From Clostridium sp. (GTDB lineage Bacteria > Bacillota > Clostridia > Lachnospirales > Lachnospiraceae): 64,000 bases of DNA. The first letter of the stretch is position 1, and every line of letters starts with the position of its first letter. The position numbers were made by a program, and so were the translations under genes. The stretch lies in the NCBI GenBank assembly GCA_031275405.1, contig JAISOV010000024.1, forward strand, positions 1 to 64,000. The letters run 5' to 3'. Below are positions 51,572-59,528 of the stretch, piece by piece. Under the pieces are notes generated by a model. The model made no database searches, was not told where the DNA came from, and saw only the letters and a list, made by a program, of their open reading frames with translations.

Positions 51572-52981
51572 TCAGTATGCGTTTCTGTTGATAAAACCTG
51601 TAAAAAATGTCAGAAAAATAATCTTGATATCCAGCCCCAGCGTCCAGTTTTCGATATAAAAAATGTCATAGTCGATCCTTTTGCGGATGGATGTGTCGCC
51701 CCGGTAGCCGTTGACCTGCGCCCAGCCGGTCAGTCCCGGCCGAACCTGATGCTTTACCATGTAGCGCGGAATTTCCTCTTTGAATTTCTCCACAAAGAGC
51801 GGGCGTTCCGGCCTTGGCCCGACAAGGCTCATGTCGCCCCTTAAAATGTTGAACAGCTGCGGCAGCTCGTCTATGCTTGTCCGCCGCAGAATCCTGCCGA
51901 TTCCCGTCACCCGCGGATCATCCTTTACCGTCCAGGCTCTCTGCTCTTGGGCAGGCGGCTGCAGCTCCATGGTACGGAACTTGTACATCGCAAAGGATTT
52001 TTTATGAAAGCCGATTCTTTCCTGTTTGAAAATCACCGGGCCGGGGCTGCCGCACCGGATCAGGACAGCCGCCAGCAGCATGACCGGGGAAGTCAGAAGG
52101 ATCCCGACCGAGGCGCCCAGAACGTCCATCAGGCGTTTGGACACCCTGTTCACGGTATTCGTCAGAGGCACATAACGGATACTGATGACCGGAAGCCCCA
52201 TGAGGTCTTCCGTGTAGGGCCTGGTGGGGATCAGGCTGTTATAGTCCGGGATGAACTTTGTATGCACGCCCGATTTCTCGCAGATGCCGACAATTTCTTC
52301 CAGATCATCGTAATCTTTCAGCGAAAGGGTGATCGCAATCTCGTCCAGCTGGTTTTCCGGAAGGATGCGGCCCAGGTTCTCAATCTTGCCAAGTACCTTA
52401 ACGCCCTTGTACAGCGTTCCTTCGGGAACATAGTCGTCCAGGATCCCGCAGATCACGTATCCCCACTCCGGGCTGCCCAGAATCCGGCTGATATACTCCT
52501 CCGCCGCCCGCGAGTAGCCGACCAGCAAAATATGTTTTAGATTATACCCTTTCTTGCGTATCCTTTGCAAGCCTTTTCTTAATAGAATACGGGAACCGGA
52601 AGTCAGCGATACGTTCGCGACATAAAAAATAGCCAGCACCGCACGGGAAAAATGGATTTCTTTGATGACCCAGTACAGGACAAGGACGATTACCGCCAGT
52701 CCGATGGTGTTGGCTTTCACCAGTCCGTATACTTCAAAACGGAGCCGCACGGTACGTTTCGGCGTATAGAGGTTGCAGTAATAATACAGCAGCATGTAGC
52801 CGGGAACAATCAAAAGCAGTAACATAAAATAGTCGCCCGCCGGCAGCACCCCGATATTGGGAAGGTCGCGGGCAAGAAGATAAAACTTGACATAATATGC
52901 CAAGATATAGGAAGCTGCCGCTATTGCCGCGTCCATGATCACATGAAGCCGATTGAAGATCTTTTGATTATCTTTAATCAT
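51572..52981 (-). CDS. Polyprenyl glycosylphosphotransferase, priming enzyme of glycan synthesis
   Basis: A 469-residue membrane protein of the WbaP/CpsE type that moves a sugar-1-phosphate to undecaprenyl phosphate. Four or five N-terminal transmembrane helices, a Rossmann-like middle domain (HILLVGYSRAAEEYISRILG), then the catalytic bacterial sugar transferase domain: FKQERIGFHKKSFAMYKFRT, TGIGRILRRTSIDELPQLFN, LVGPRPERP, RPGLTGWAQVNG. The ATG at 52981 follows AGGTGGG by 6 nt; the GTG two codons earlier overlaps it less well. First gene of a leftward operon with the LCP and a glycosyltransferase gene. Confidence 0.94.
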   Translation of the reverse strand: MIKDNQKIFNRLHVIMDAAIAAASYILAYYVKFYLLARDLPNIGVLPAGDYFMLLLLIVPGYMLLYYYCNLYTPKRTVRLRFEVYGLVKANTIGLAVIVLVLYWVIKEIHFSRAVLAIFYVANVSLTSGSRILLRKGLQRIRKKGYNLKHILLVGYSRAAEEYISRILGSPEWGYVICGILDDYVPEGTLYKGVKVLGKIENLGRILPENQLDEIAITLSLKDYDDLEEIVGICEKSGVHTKFIPDYNSLIPTRPYTEDLMGLPVISIRYVPLTNTVNRVSKRLMDVLGASVGILLTSPVMLLAAVLIRCGSPGPVIFKQERIGFHKKSFAMYKFRTMELQPPAQEQRAWTVKDDPRVTGIGRILRRTSIDELPQLFNILRGDMSLVGPRPERPLFVEKFKEEIPRYMVKHQVRPGLTGWAQVNGYRGDTSIRKRIDYDIFYIENWTLGLDIKIIFLTFFTGFINRNAY

Positions 52982-53043
52982 ATGCACCCACCTGGTCAGC
53001 CGCTGCCGCAGAAATGGTGACAGCTCCTTAGTATATCTATAAC

Positions 53044-53072
53044 ATTTTACTATATTATTCTCAGAAACACAA
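53044..53072 (-). promoter_or_regulatory. Promoter of the priming glycosyltransferase operon
   Basis: Minus strand TTGTGT (53067-53072) and TAAAAT (53044-53049) are 17 nt apart in AT-rich DNA, 63 nt before the start codon. Confidence 0.6.
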
Positions 53073-53218
53073 CTAAATTATTGACGAATATTTATAAATT
53101 ATTTCCAAATTGTTACTTACAAGATCGGTTTCACGGGCTGCCCCTGGCGGACGGGACGACAGCCGTCAGAAGAGGTTTCCAAAATGGCGACTTCCAGCCG
53201 CCTCCAAACCGGGCCTCC

Positions 53219-54199
53219 CTAGCCTTTGGTGAAAAAACGCAGAAGATTCAGGTACAGCTGCCCTTGTATCGCCAGGTAGCTGCCCAGGTTCCTCCACTCG
53301 AAGGGAACTTTCGCTTTCCTCCCCTCCGGGCCGGTACAGAGCTTTATTCCGCGCCACAGGCCTTGCACATACAGGATACCCATTTTTTTTCCGAAAAAAT
53401 AAACGGTCTTGATCAGAAACCCTAGGACGAGGAAAGGGAGATTCCATAGGCACTGTAGGATAGGCATATTTTTCCAGATCAAATAGACGCTGTTTGCCGA
53501 TACCAGCCGGGTCTTGAACGGATTGTAACGGGAGCCGCTGGAAGCGCTGCCGATGTGGAGGACTTGGGCGCGGGGTTCATAAAAGCTGCGGTAGCCGTAG
53601 ATCCGGGCGCGGTAGCCAAGATCCACGTCCTCCAGATAGGCAAAATGCCTTTCGTCAAAATAGCCGAGCCGGCCAAACAGCGTTTTCCGGTAGATGGCGG
53701 CTCCGCCGCAGGCGGAAAAGACTTCCCGCGGCCGTTCCAGAACGGCCGCGGGCTTTCCTCTTCCTCTGGCATACGCCCAGCCAAGCGCGCAGTAACGGTC
53801 TCCGGCATTGTCTGCCAGTTCCGGGCGATCCCACAGGAGCATCCGGGCGCTGACCGCGAACGCGTCCTCCCTCTGTTCGATGGCTTCCACCAGAGAAGCC
53901 ACGAAACCGGGCTTCGCCACGGTATCATTGTTCAGCAGGATCACATACGGGGTCCGGGCCTCCCGGATCCCCGCGTTCACGGCATGGCTGAACCCGGCGT
54001 TTTTTTCCAGGCAAAGCAGACGCACCTCCGGGTATCTGTCGCGTACCAGCTGTACGCTGCCGTCCGTGGAAGCGTCGTCCACCACGATGATCGCAAAGCC
54101 CTCCGGCGCCTGCGCGGCTTGCGCGTACAGGCTGTCGATACAGCTTCCGATATATTCCGCGCCGTTAAAATTAGGAATTACTACGGTTGCTTTTTCCAT
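53219..54199 (-). CDS. Glycosyltransferase family 2 (rhamnosyltransferase-like)
   Basis: 326 residues: TVVIPNFNGAEYIGSCIDSL, IIVVDDASTDGSVQLV, NAGFSHAVNAGIREARTPYV and the metal-binding LLNNDT are the GT-A fold; SACGGAAIYRKTLFGRLGYF and YLEDVDLGYRARIYGYRSFY hold the acceptor site and catalytic acid. A hydrophobic stretch near the C-terminus (LWNLPFLVLGFLIKTVYFFG) suggests membrane association. It overlaps the upstream glycosyltransferase gene by 29 nt, so the two are co-translated and probably act in one pathway. Confidence 0.92.
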   Translation of the reverse strand: MEKATVVIPNFNGAEYIGSCIDSLYAQAAQAPEGFAIIVVDDASTDGSVQLVRDRYPEVRLLCLEKNAGFSHAVNAGIREARTPYVILLNNDTVAKPGFVASLVEAIEQREDAFAVSARMLLWDRPELADNAGDRYCALGWAYARGRGKPAAVLERPREVFSACGGAAIYRKTLFGRLGYFDERHFAYLEDVDLGYRARIYGYRSFYEPRAQVLHIGSASSGSRYNPFKTRLVSANSVYLIWKNMPILQCLWNLPFLVLGFLIKTVYFFGKKMGILYVQGLWRGIKLCTGPEGRKAKVPFEWRNLGSYLAIQGQLYLNLLRFFTKG

Positions 54200-55625
54200 G
54201 CCAGTTCCTTTTCCGGTCTTCTTTCCAGTCCGGATCCCACGCCACGCGATACCCGGCCTCCCGCAAGGCTTTCCCCAGTTTCAGGCTCAGGCCTATCTCA
54301 TCCGGCTGCGCCAGGGAAGCTTCCCGCCTCGACCGGGTATCCGAACCGGCCTCCCCGGCCAGGCTGCCGCAGGGCCTGCCCGTCACGGCTTCCCACAGGG
54401 GGCGGCATTCGTTCCGCAGCCGCAGAAGACGCAGATCCACGGCGTAAGCGTCCTGAAACAGCGCGGCTTTATGCATATAGCCGCTGTCCTGCCGCCGCAG
54501 GCCCTCGTAGGGGTTCGTTCCGTCTTCTTGATAGATACCGCCTGATATTTTCCCATTGACCAACAGCACTCCGCCCACCGCGCCGATGTCCGGGCGGTTG
54601 CTGAAAATGTCCGGCTGATACCGGAGTCTATAAAAGCCCGCATGTTTCAGATGGACGGCCTCGGCCGCCCAGCCGCAGCTTCGGGCAAAATCCTGCACCG
54701 CCCGCCGTCCGGCTTCATACGCATACCATTTGCTCTGGGGATTCTGCGCGGTGGAGCCTGCGTGGCAGCGCCAGTGATACAGCACCTTGGGGATATGGGC
54801 TATTTCCGCTTCCATGGATAGGCGCGAAGCGGGTTCTGTGGATAAGCGCGAAGCGGGTTCCGCTCCGCCCCGCAGATCCAGGATCCGTCCCGCCGCCCGG
54901 AGAACCAGGTCGTAATCCTGCGCGCCGTCATACTCCCGGCGAAGCGGCAGGTCTTTCAGCAGGTCGCTCTCCATCACCATAAAGTGGCAGATATAATGGT
55001 TGCTCAGCAGGAGATCCAGGTTAAAATCTTCTTTGCGATGAGGGTCAAAACAGACCTCCCCCTTTATTTTATCCTCGTCCGAATACAGGAGCCGCTTGGG
55101 AACGCCGTCCCGCTTCCCCTGTAAGATCCGGTCCGCCATCTCATACAGGGCGTCCGGCGTCAGCAGATCGTCATGATCCAGCAGGCCGATATAGGCTCCG
55201 GCGGCTTTCTTCACGGCTTCGTTGGTATTTTCCGCAATCCCCCGGTTCTCCGGCAGAAGAAAGTACCGGATCCGCTCATCCGGATACGCGCGGACGATTT
55301 CTCCCAGCCCGTCTTCCTCCGGAGAGGCGTCCGCGACGAGAAGCTCCCAGCGGGAATAGGTCTGCGACAGCACCGATTCGATCATCGCGCACAGCTGCCG
55401 CCTGTCCGTCCGGTACGCCGGAACCACGATACTAAACAGCGGCTCTTCCTCCCACTTCCTGCTTCGCTGTTCCTCCAGAACCGCCCGGGGAAGCTCCCGG
55501 TATGCATACGGCTCCTTGCCCCGGGCCGCCAGGCGTTCCCTCGCCGCGTAAAAAGCGGCGGCGAACCCGTTCCGCCGGAGATAATACCACGCTCTTCTGA
55601 TGTCCGCCGCGCCGATTCTGCCCAT
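54171..55625 (-). CDS. Glycosyltransferase family 2, large form
   Basis: 484 residues. An N-terminal helical extension (about 60) precedes the GT2 domain: LFSIVVPAYRTDRRQLCAMI, SRWELLVADASPEEDG, ENRGIAENTNEAVKKAAGAY, IGLLDHDDLLTPDALYEMAD (the DxD-type DHDD), and LYSDEDKI. The C-terminal third after about 270 (RLSTEPASRLSMEAEIAHIP) includes a short near-repeat, PASRLSTE/PASRLSME, and then a probable acceptor domain. First of an overlapping glycosyltransferase pair; the window holds no flippase or polymerase. Confidence 0.9.
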   Translation of the reverse strand: MGRIGAADIRRAWYYLRRNGFAAAFYAARERLAARGKEPYAYRELPRAVLEEQRSRKWEEEPLFSIVVPAYRTDRRQLCAMIESVLSQTYSRWELLVADASPEEDGLGEIVRAYPDERIRYFLLPENRGIAENTNEAVKKAAGAYIGLLDHDDLLTPDALYEMADRILQGKRDGVPKRLLYSDEDKIKGEVCFDPHRKEDFNLDLLLSNHYICHFMVMESDLLKDLPLRREYDGAQDYDLVLRAAGRILDLRGGAEPASRLSTEPASRLSMEAEIAHIPKVLYHWRCHAGSTAQNPQSKWYAYEAGRRAVQDFARSCGWAAEAVHLKHAGFYRLRYQPDIFSNRPDIGAVGGVLLVNGKISGGIYQEDGTNPYEGLRRQDSGYMHKAALFQDAYAVDLRLLRLRNECRPLWEAVTGRPCGSLAGEAGSDTRSRREASLAQPDEIGLSLKLGKALREAGYRVAWDPDWKEDRKRNWHGKSNRSNS

Positions 55626-55799
55626 AGCCCCTCACTCAGCAGCAGTATCTGGCAATCTCTTCCACATATGCCGCCGCCCACGTTGTATCCATGGCGGAAA
55701 GATGTTACGAGGCCGCCATGGACAGCGTTTTGCCCAAAAATAGCCGTCCATGTTATATCCGGTATCCATCGCGGAGAGAGGTTACTGCCCGGAGATTTC
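55626..55799. repeat. Short intergenic direct and inverted repeats
   Basis: TATCCATGGCGGAAAGATG (about 55686-55704) recurs as TATCCATCGCGGAGAGAGG (about 55763-55781). Between them ATGGCGG is inverted as CCGCCAT. No protein frame stands out. It separates the phosphohexomutase gene from the two glycosyltransferase genes downstream of it. Confidence 0.55.
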
Positions 55800-57527
55800 T
55801 CATACATTTAACACTGTTTTCAGTTCCCCGGTCAGTTTCTCCGCCCTTGCCGCGGCGTCCTTCAGGCTGCTGCCTTTCACGCCCATGTAGAACTTGATCT
55901 TCGGCTCCGTTCCGGACGGGCGGACGCAGCACCACGCCCCTTCCGGCAGCCTGAAATACAGCACATTGGACTGCGGCAGTCCGGTGACGGTCTCCGCCCC
56001 CGTCTCCATGTCCACGATACGGTCTTTTTCGTAGTCCCGAAACTCCAGAACCTTGCTGTCCCCGAAGGCCTTGGGCGGAGCCTGGCGCAGTTTCTCCATG
56101 ATTTCGGCAATCTGCCTGGCCCCGTCGATCCCCTTCAAGGTGACGGTATACTGGGTTTCCTTGAAATATCCGTATTTTTCATACAGGGACACCATCCTGT
56201 CCCACAGGGTCTGTCCGTGCTTCTTGCAGTAGGCCGCCGCTTCGCACAGGCACATGACGGCCGTTACGGCATCTTTATCCCTGGCGTGGGTTCCCGCCAG
56301 ACAGCCGTAGCTTTCCTCCAGTCCGAAGACATAACGGCCGCTCCCGGTCTGTTCCAAAAGCTTGATCTGCTCGCCGATGTACTTGAAGCCGGTGAGGACT
56401 TCGATGAGCTTTACCCCGTACGCCTTGGCGACCGGCTCCGTCATCTTGGTGGTCACGATGGTCGTGACGAACGCCGGATTCTCCGGCATGGCGCCCGTCG
56501 CCGTCTTTTCCCGCAAGATGTATTCCCCAATGAGAATACCGGACATATTTCCGGTAAAGGGAAGGTACTCTCCCGTTGCCGCGTCTTTTACGTAAATTCC
56601 CAGCCTGTCCGCGTCCGGGTCGGTCGCCAGCACCAAGTCCGCGTCCTTTTCCTTCGCCAGCCGCAGCGCGTAGGTAAAAGCTTTCGGATCTTCCGGGTTG
56701 GGATAATCCAAGGTAGTAAACTCCGGATCCGGCTTTTCCTGTTCCGGCACCACATAGACATGCCGGAAGCCCAGCTCCGCAAGGATCCGCCTTACCGGAA
56801 CGTTCCCGGTTCCGCACAGGGGCGTATACACGATCCGCAGCTCCTCCGCCATCTCTCGGATCACTTCCGGATGGATGATCTGCTTTTTCAGTTCCGCCAT
56901 GTACGCGTCGTCGATTTCCGTTCCGATGACCTGATACAGACCGGCGGACACCGCGTCTTCTTTTTTCATGGTCTTCACGGTATGATAATCCTTGATGTCC
57001 TGCACTTCGCCGATGATTTCCTCATCCTTGGGAGCCGTCACCTGCGCGCCGTCCTCCCAGTAGACCTTATAGCCGTTATATTCGGGCGGATTATGGCTCG
57101 CCGTCACCACGATCCCGGCGGTACAGCCTAACCGGCGCAAAGCAAAGGAAAGCTCCGGCGTAGGACGCAGGGATGCAAACACATAGGCCCTGATCCCGTT
57201 CGCCGCAAGGCACAGCGCCGCTTCATCCGCGAACTCCGGCGACATGCGCCGGGAATCATAGGCAAGCGCCACGCCTTTTTCGGCGGCGTTCTGTTTCAGG
57301 ATAAAATTGGCCAGCCCCTGGGTGGCCTTGCGGACGGTATAGCGGTTCATGCGGTTGGTGCCGGCGCCGATGATGCCCCTCAGCCCTCCCGTGCCAAATT
57401 CCAGTTCTTTATAGAACCGCTCCTCGATTTCCCTGCCGTTTCCTTGAATCGCAAGCAGCTCTTCTTTCGTCGCCTGGTCAAAATAATCGTCCGTCAGCCA
57501 GAAGCGGTATTCTTCCAGATAACCCAT
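55800..57527 (-). CDS. Alpha-phosphohexomutase (phosphoglucomutase/phosphomannomutase)
   Basis: 575 residues, the PgcA-type length of Firmicutes. It interconverts hexose-1-phosphate and hexose-6-phosphate for nucleotide-sugar synthesis. FGTGGLRGIIG, the phosphoserine loop TASHNPPEYNGYKVY, the metal site ATDPDADRLGI, GLEESYGCL and the phosphate-binding RPSGTEPKIKFY are all present. The ATG at 57527 (MGYLEEYRFW) follows AGGAGGG; the frame runs back to 57605 without a better start. It would supply glucose-1-phosphate to the adjoining glycan genes. Confidence 0.95.
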   Translation of the reverse strand: MGYLEEYRFWLTDDYFDQATKEELLAIQGNGREIEERFYKELEFGTGGLRGIIGAGTNRMNRYTVRKATQGLANFILKQNAAEKGVALAYDSRRMSPEFADEAALCLAANGIRAYVFASLRPTPELSFALRRLGCTAGIVVTASHNPPEYNGYKVYWEDGAQVTAPKDEEIIGEVQDIKDYHTVKTMKKEDAVSAGLYQVIGTEIDDAYMAELKKQIIHPEVIREMAEELRIVYTPLCGTGNVPVRRILAELGFRHVYVVPEQEKPDPEFTTLDYPNPEDPKAFTYALRLAKEKDADLVLATDPDADRLGIYVKDAATGEYLPFTGNMSGILIGEYILREKTATGAMPENPAFVTTIVTTKMTEPVAKAYGVKLIEVLTGFKYIGEQIKLLEQTGSGRYVFGLEESYGCLAGTHARDKDAVTAVMCLCEAAAYCKKHGQTLWDRMVSLYEKYGYFKETQYTVTLKGIDGARQIAEIMEKLRQAPPKAFGDSKVLEFRDYEKDRIVDMETGAETVTGLPQSNVLYFRLPEGAWCCVRPSGTEPKIKFYMGVKGSSLKDAAARAEKLTGELKTVLNV

Positions 57528-57614
57528 CTCTTGATCCCTCCTTTTTTGGATAGAAAAAAATTCAATAAAAAAGTTTCTCCCGTTTTTTGTGGGCAAAAGA
57601 TACATAACGGCTAA

Positions 57615-57643
57615 ATTATAGCATACTATCGCCGTTCTGAAAA
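57615..57643 (-). promoter_or_regulatory. Promoter of the phosphohexomutase gene
   Basis: Minus strand TTTTCA (57638-57643) and TATAAT (57615-57620), 17-nt spacing, about 90 nt before the start codon. The leader is T-rich. Confidence 0.65.
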
Positions 57644-57927
57644 GCGTTTCCCGAAATCATTTCCTCGTTTCATGGACCGCCTTTCATCGGCCCATTCCAT
57701 GGACTCTTTTCAAAAAACTGTAACATTCCGCAATTTTCCGCTTGTATGGAACCTTCCGAGGAAAGATCCGAAAAGAAAAGCAGCATGAACGCATAACGTA
57801 ATAGACTCATAAAGAAAAATTCGCAATGCGCAAAAATACGGCGCTGGGATGGAGCGGGATGCCAGGCACAGAGGAATATCTGCCCGACATTCATGCGCAA
57901 GACAGGCCGAAAGGAAGGAAAAAAGTG

Positions 57928-58254
57928 ATGGGAACAAAAAGCAAATATTCGGCATTTGCGTTTGCGCTGGTCTTTCTTTTGACGGTAGGATCTGTTTCGT
58001 TTCTTGCATTTATATCGGTGGAATCCAGATCTGACGACGCTGCGACTCCGATCAAATGATATGCCAAGACCATCCATTACCATAATGTGGATCGTTACCT
58101 CGCTCTGTTTACCCAGAGGAAGCAGCGTGAGATGGAAGCCCATAAAAGCAATGGGGGGAAAGAGGAGGTGAGCAGGAGATCAAAGCACCCGTTTCCATCT
58201 ATTTCTGGATGTAGGAGAAAAATTTGCAATTTGAAGGATGACTTTTGTCACTAG
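57928..58254 (+). pseudogene. Decayed gene of a small membrane-anchored protein, in-frame TGA
   Basis: From ATG 57928 (GGAAGG upstream) the frame encodes a basic start, a membrane helix (FAFALVFLLTVGSVSFLAFI) and ESRSDDAATPIK, then a TGA at 58057-58059, and continues in the same frame with YAKTIHYHNVDRYLALFTQR and KQREMEAHKSNGGKEEV. The two parts read as one extracytoplasmic protein, so TGA is probably a nonsense change. The 3' part runs into the tandem-repeat region and is likely truncated. I do not recognise a family. The intact piece before the stop would be a 43-residue membrane peptide. Confidence 0.5.
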
Positions 58255-58270
58255 ATTGTCTCATTCTTTT
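58217..58270 (+). repeat. Tandem repeat, first copy (72-bp period)
   Basis: 54 nt beginning GAAAAATTTGCAATTTGAAGG and identical to 58289-58342 except at two positions. It contains a -35-like TTGTCT (58256-58261) with a weak TACATT 16 nt on. Confidence 0.92.
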
Positions 58271-58288
58271 CACTTGATACATTGTAAT

Positions 58289-58342
58289 GAAAAATTTGCA
58301 ATTTGAAGGATGATTTTTGTCACTAGATTGTCTCGTTCTTTT
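58289..58342 (+). repeat. Tandem repeat, second copy with the better promoter
   Basis: Second copy of the 54-nt unit. TTGTCT (58328-58333) is followed after 17 nt by TATGTT (58351-58356), so this copy likely drives the peptidase/ABC operon starting at 58413. The duplicated block may be a regulator-binding site. Confidence 0.85.
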
Positions 58343-58412
58343 GCATGTGGTATGTTACCATTTAGAAAAGTTCAGTAAAATGAAACCGGAGAAAGGAAAG
58401 GGATGAACAATC

Positions 58413-59528
58413 ATGTTCCCATACATCGATGACAGCAGATACAAGCATTTGCTATGTATCATCACCAAGGGGGTTGAAGATGGTGAAAGGTTAAGCGGAT
58501 TGGCGCATGTTGGCGAACATGCCTGCCTATTGCCTTGTTTCGAAAGAACTCCGGGCGGGGAGGAAAGTTATTTTGCCAGCGGCTATACCTGTATAGACCA
58601 TGCCTGTTTGTATTACGCGGCCAAGAGGATAGAATGTTTATCCCGTATCCAAAAAAAAATCAACGATAAAAGTATCCTTAGAAAAGACAGAGTTGACATC
58701 GCGAAACATCAGGTGATAAATGAATGTGAAAATCTGAAATATAAAATCAAGACAAATGAAACAATTGTCAAGTTCGTCACAGGCGGCAGAATACAGAATT
58801 TTGCCGCAGGAAAATCCGAGGATATTCGGCATATTACCTATGAAGATGTATACTGGTGGCTGGAAGACATACAGATGAGCCATAACGCTTTTTTCTTTTT
58901 TTTAGAATCACCTGAGCCGACTTTCATCAAGAAAGCCATAGAACAAAAAAGGAACTTTGTATGGGAAGACAGTCAAGAAAAAAGATTATATATAGATGGC
59001 CAGCAGGAAAATAAAGTAGCTATCTATATCAAAATACCTTGTACGAAGGATAAAATTGAATATTTTAGAAGAAAGATAGAAGAAAATTATCTGCAATACT
59101 GTTTGAATTTATCCATAAAAGAGAAAATCGAAGTTTACGAAAAATATTTTACATATAGTGAAAGATATTTAGTCATAGAAATGGTACATGGCAAGAAAAA
59201 ATATTTGGAAAGATATATCATAGCACTTCAAGATTTCATCTTGAACTATGATAGTGAAAACTATATCGCATTTAAAGCACAATTTTATGAGACACAAAAA
59301 AAATTATTTAAGGACTATCGGAAAAGGAACAGTGAAGTTCTTGCCGAATTACAAAATCAAATTTTGTATCATTTGCCGATCTTAGACATCCCCAAAGATT
59401 TAGAATTACTTAGCGGAGATGAGAATGATTTAAGCAATGACCTGATAAAAAGTTTGCGAAGCCCATTAAGAATTGTTGTTTTCTGTCCGGAGGATGAAAA
59501 GTTTGGAACATCGATTATGGAAAAATAA
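58413..59528 (+). CDS. Half-size M16 (insulinase-like) metallopeptidase
   Basis: 371 residues. GLAHVGEHACLL holds the inverted zinc motif HxxEH (His32, Glu35, His36), and VINECENLKY supplies a likely third ligand near Glu104, at about the family distance. SGYTCIDHACLYY matches the xxTxxDxxxY strand after it. The C-terminal half is diverged. M16 proteases normally have two such domains or act as pairs; one domain alone with an exporter recalls peptidases of ribosomal-peptide (RiPP) loci such as AlbE/AlbF of subtilosin. It is AT-rich compared with its left neighbours and overlaps the exporter gene by about 35 nt. Confidence 0.75.
   Translation: MFPYIDDSRYKHLLCIITKGVEDGERLSGLAHVGEHACLLPCFERTPGGEESYFASGYTCIDHACLYYAAKRIECLSRIQKKINDKSILRKDRVDIAKHQVINECENLKYKIKTNETIVKFVTGGRIQNFAAGKSEDIRHITYEDVYWWLEDIQMSHNAFFFFLESPEPTFIKKAIEQKRNFVWEDSQEKRLYIDGQQENKVAIYIKIPCTKDKIEYFRRKIEENYLQYCLNLSIKEKIEVYEKYFTYSERYLVIEMVHGKKKYLERYIIALQDFILNYDSENYIAFKAQFYETQKKLFKDYRKRNSEVLAELQNQILYHLPILDIPKDLELLSGDENDLSNDLIKSLRSPLRIVVFCPEDEKFGTSIMEK

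Noticed and set aside
57670-58143. 157-codon minus-strand frame
   Set aside because: Serine/Phe/Arg-rich antisense frame with no start signal; opposite strand has the membrane-protein remnant.
58217-58342. CRISPR-like direct repeats
   Set aside because: Only two copies with an 18-nt gap, promoter-like content, no cas genes.
58238-58380. Two short frames (MTFVTRLSHSF..., MIFVTRLSRSF...) in the tandem repeats as precursor peptides
   Set aside because: GAAGG touches the ATG with no spacing, and the similarity only mirrors the DNA duplication.
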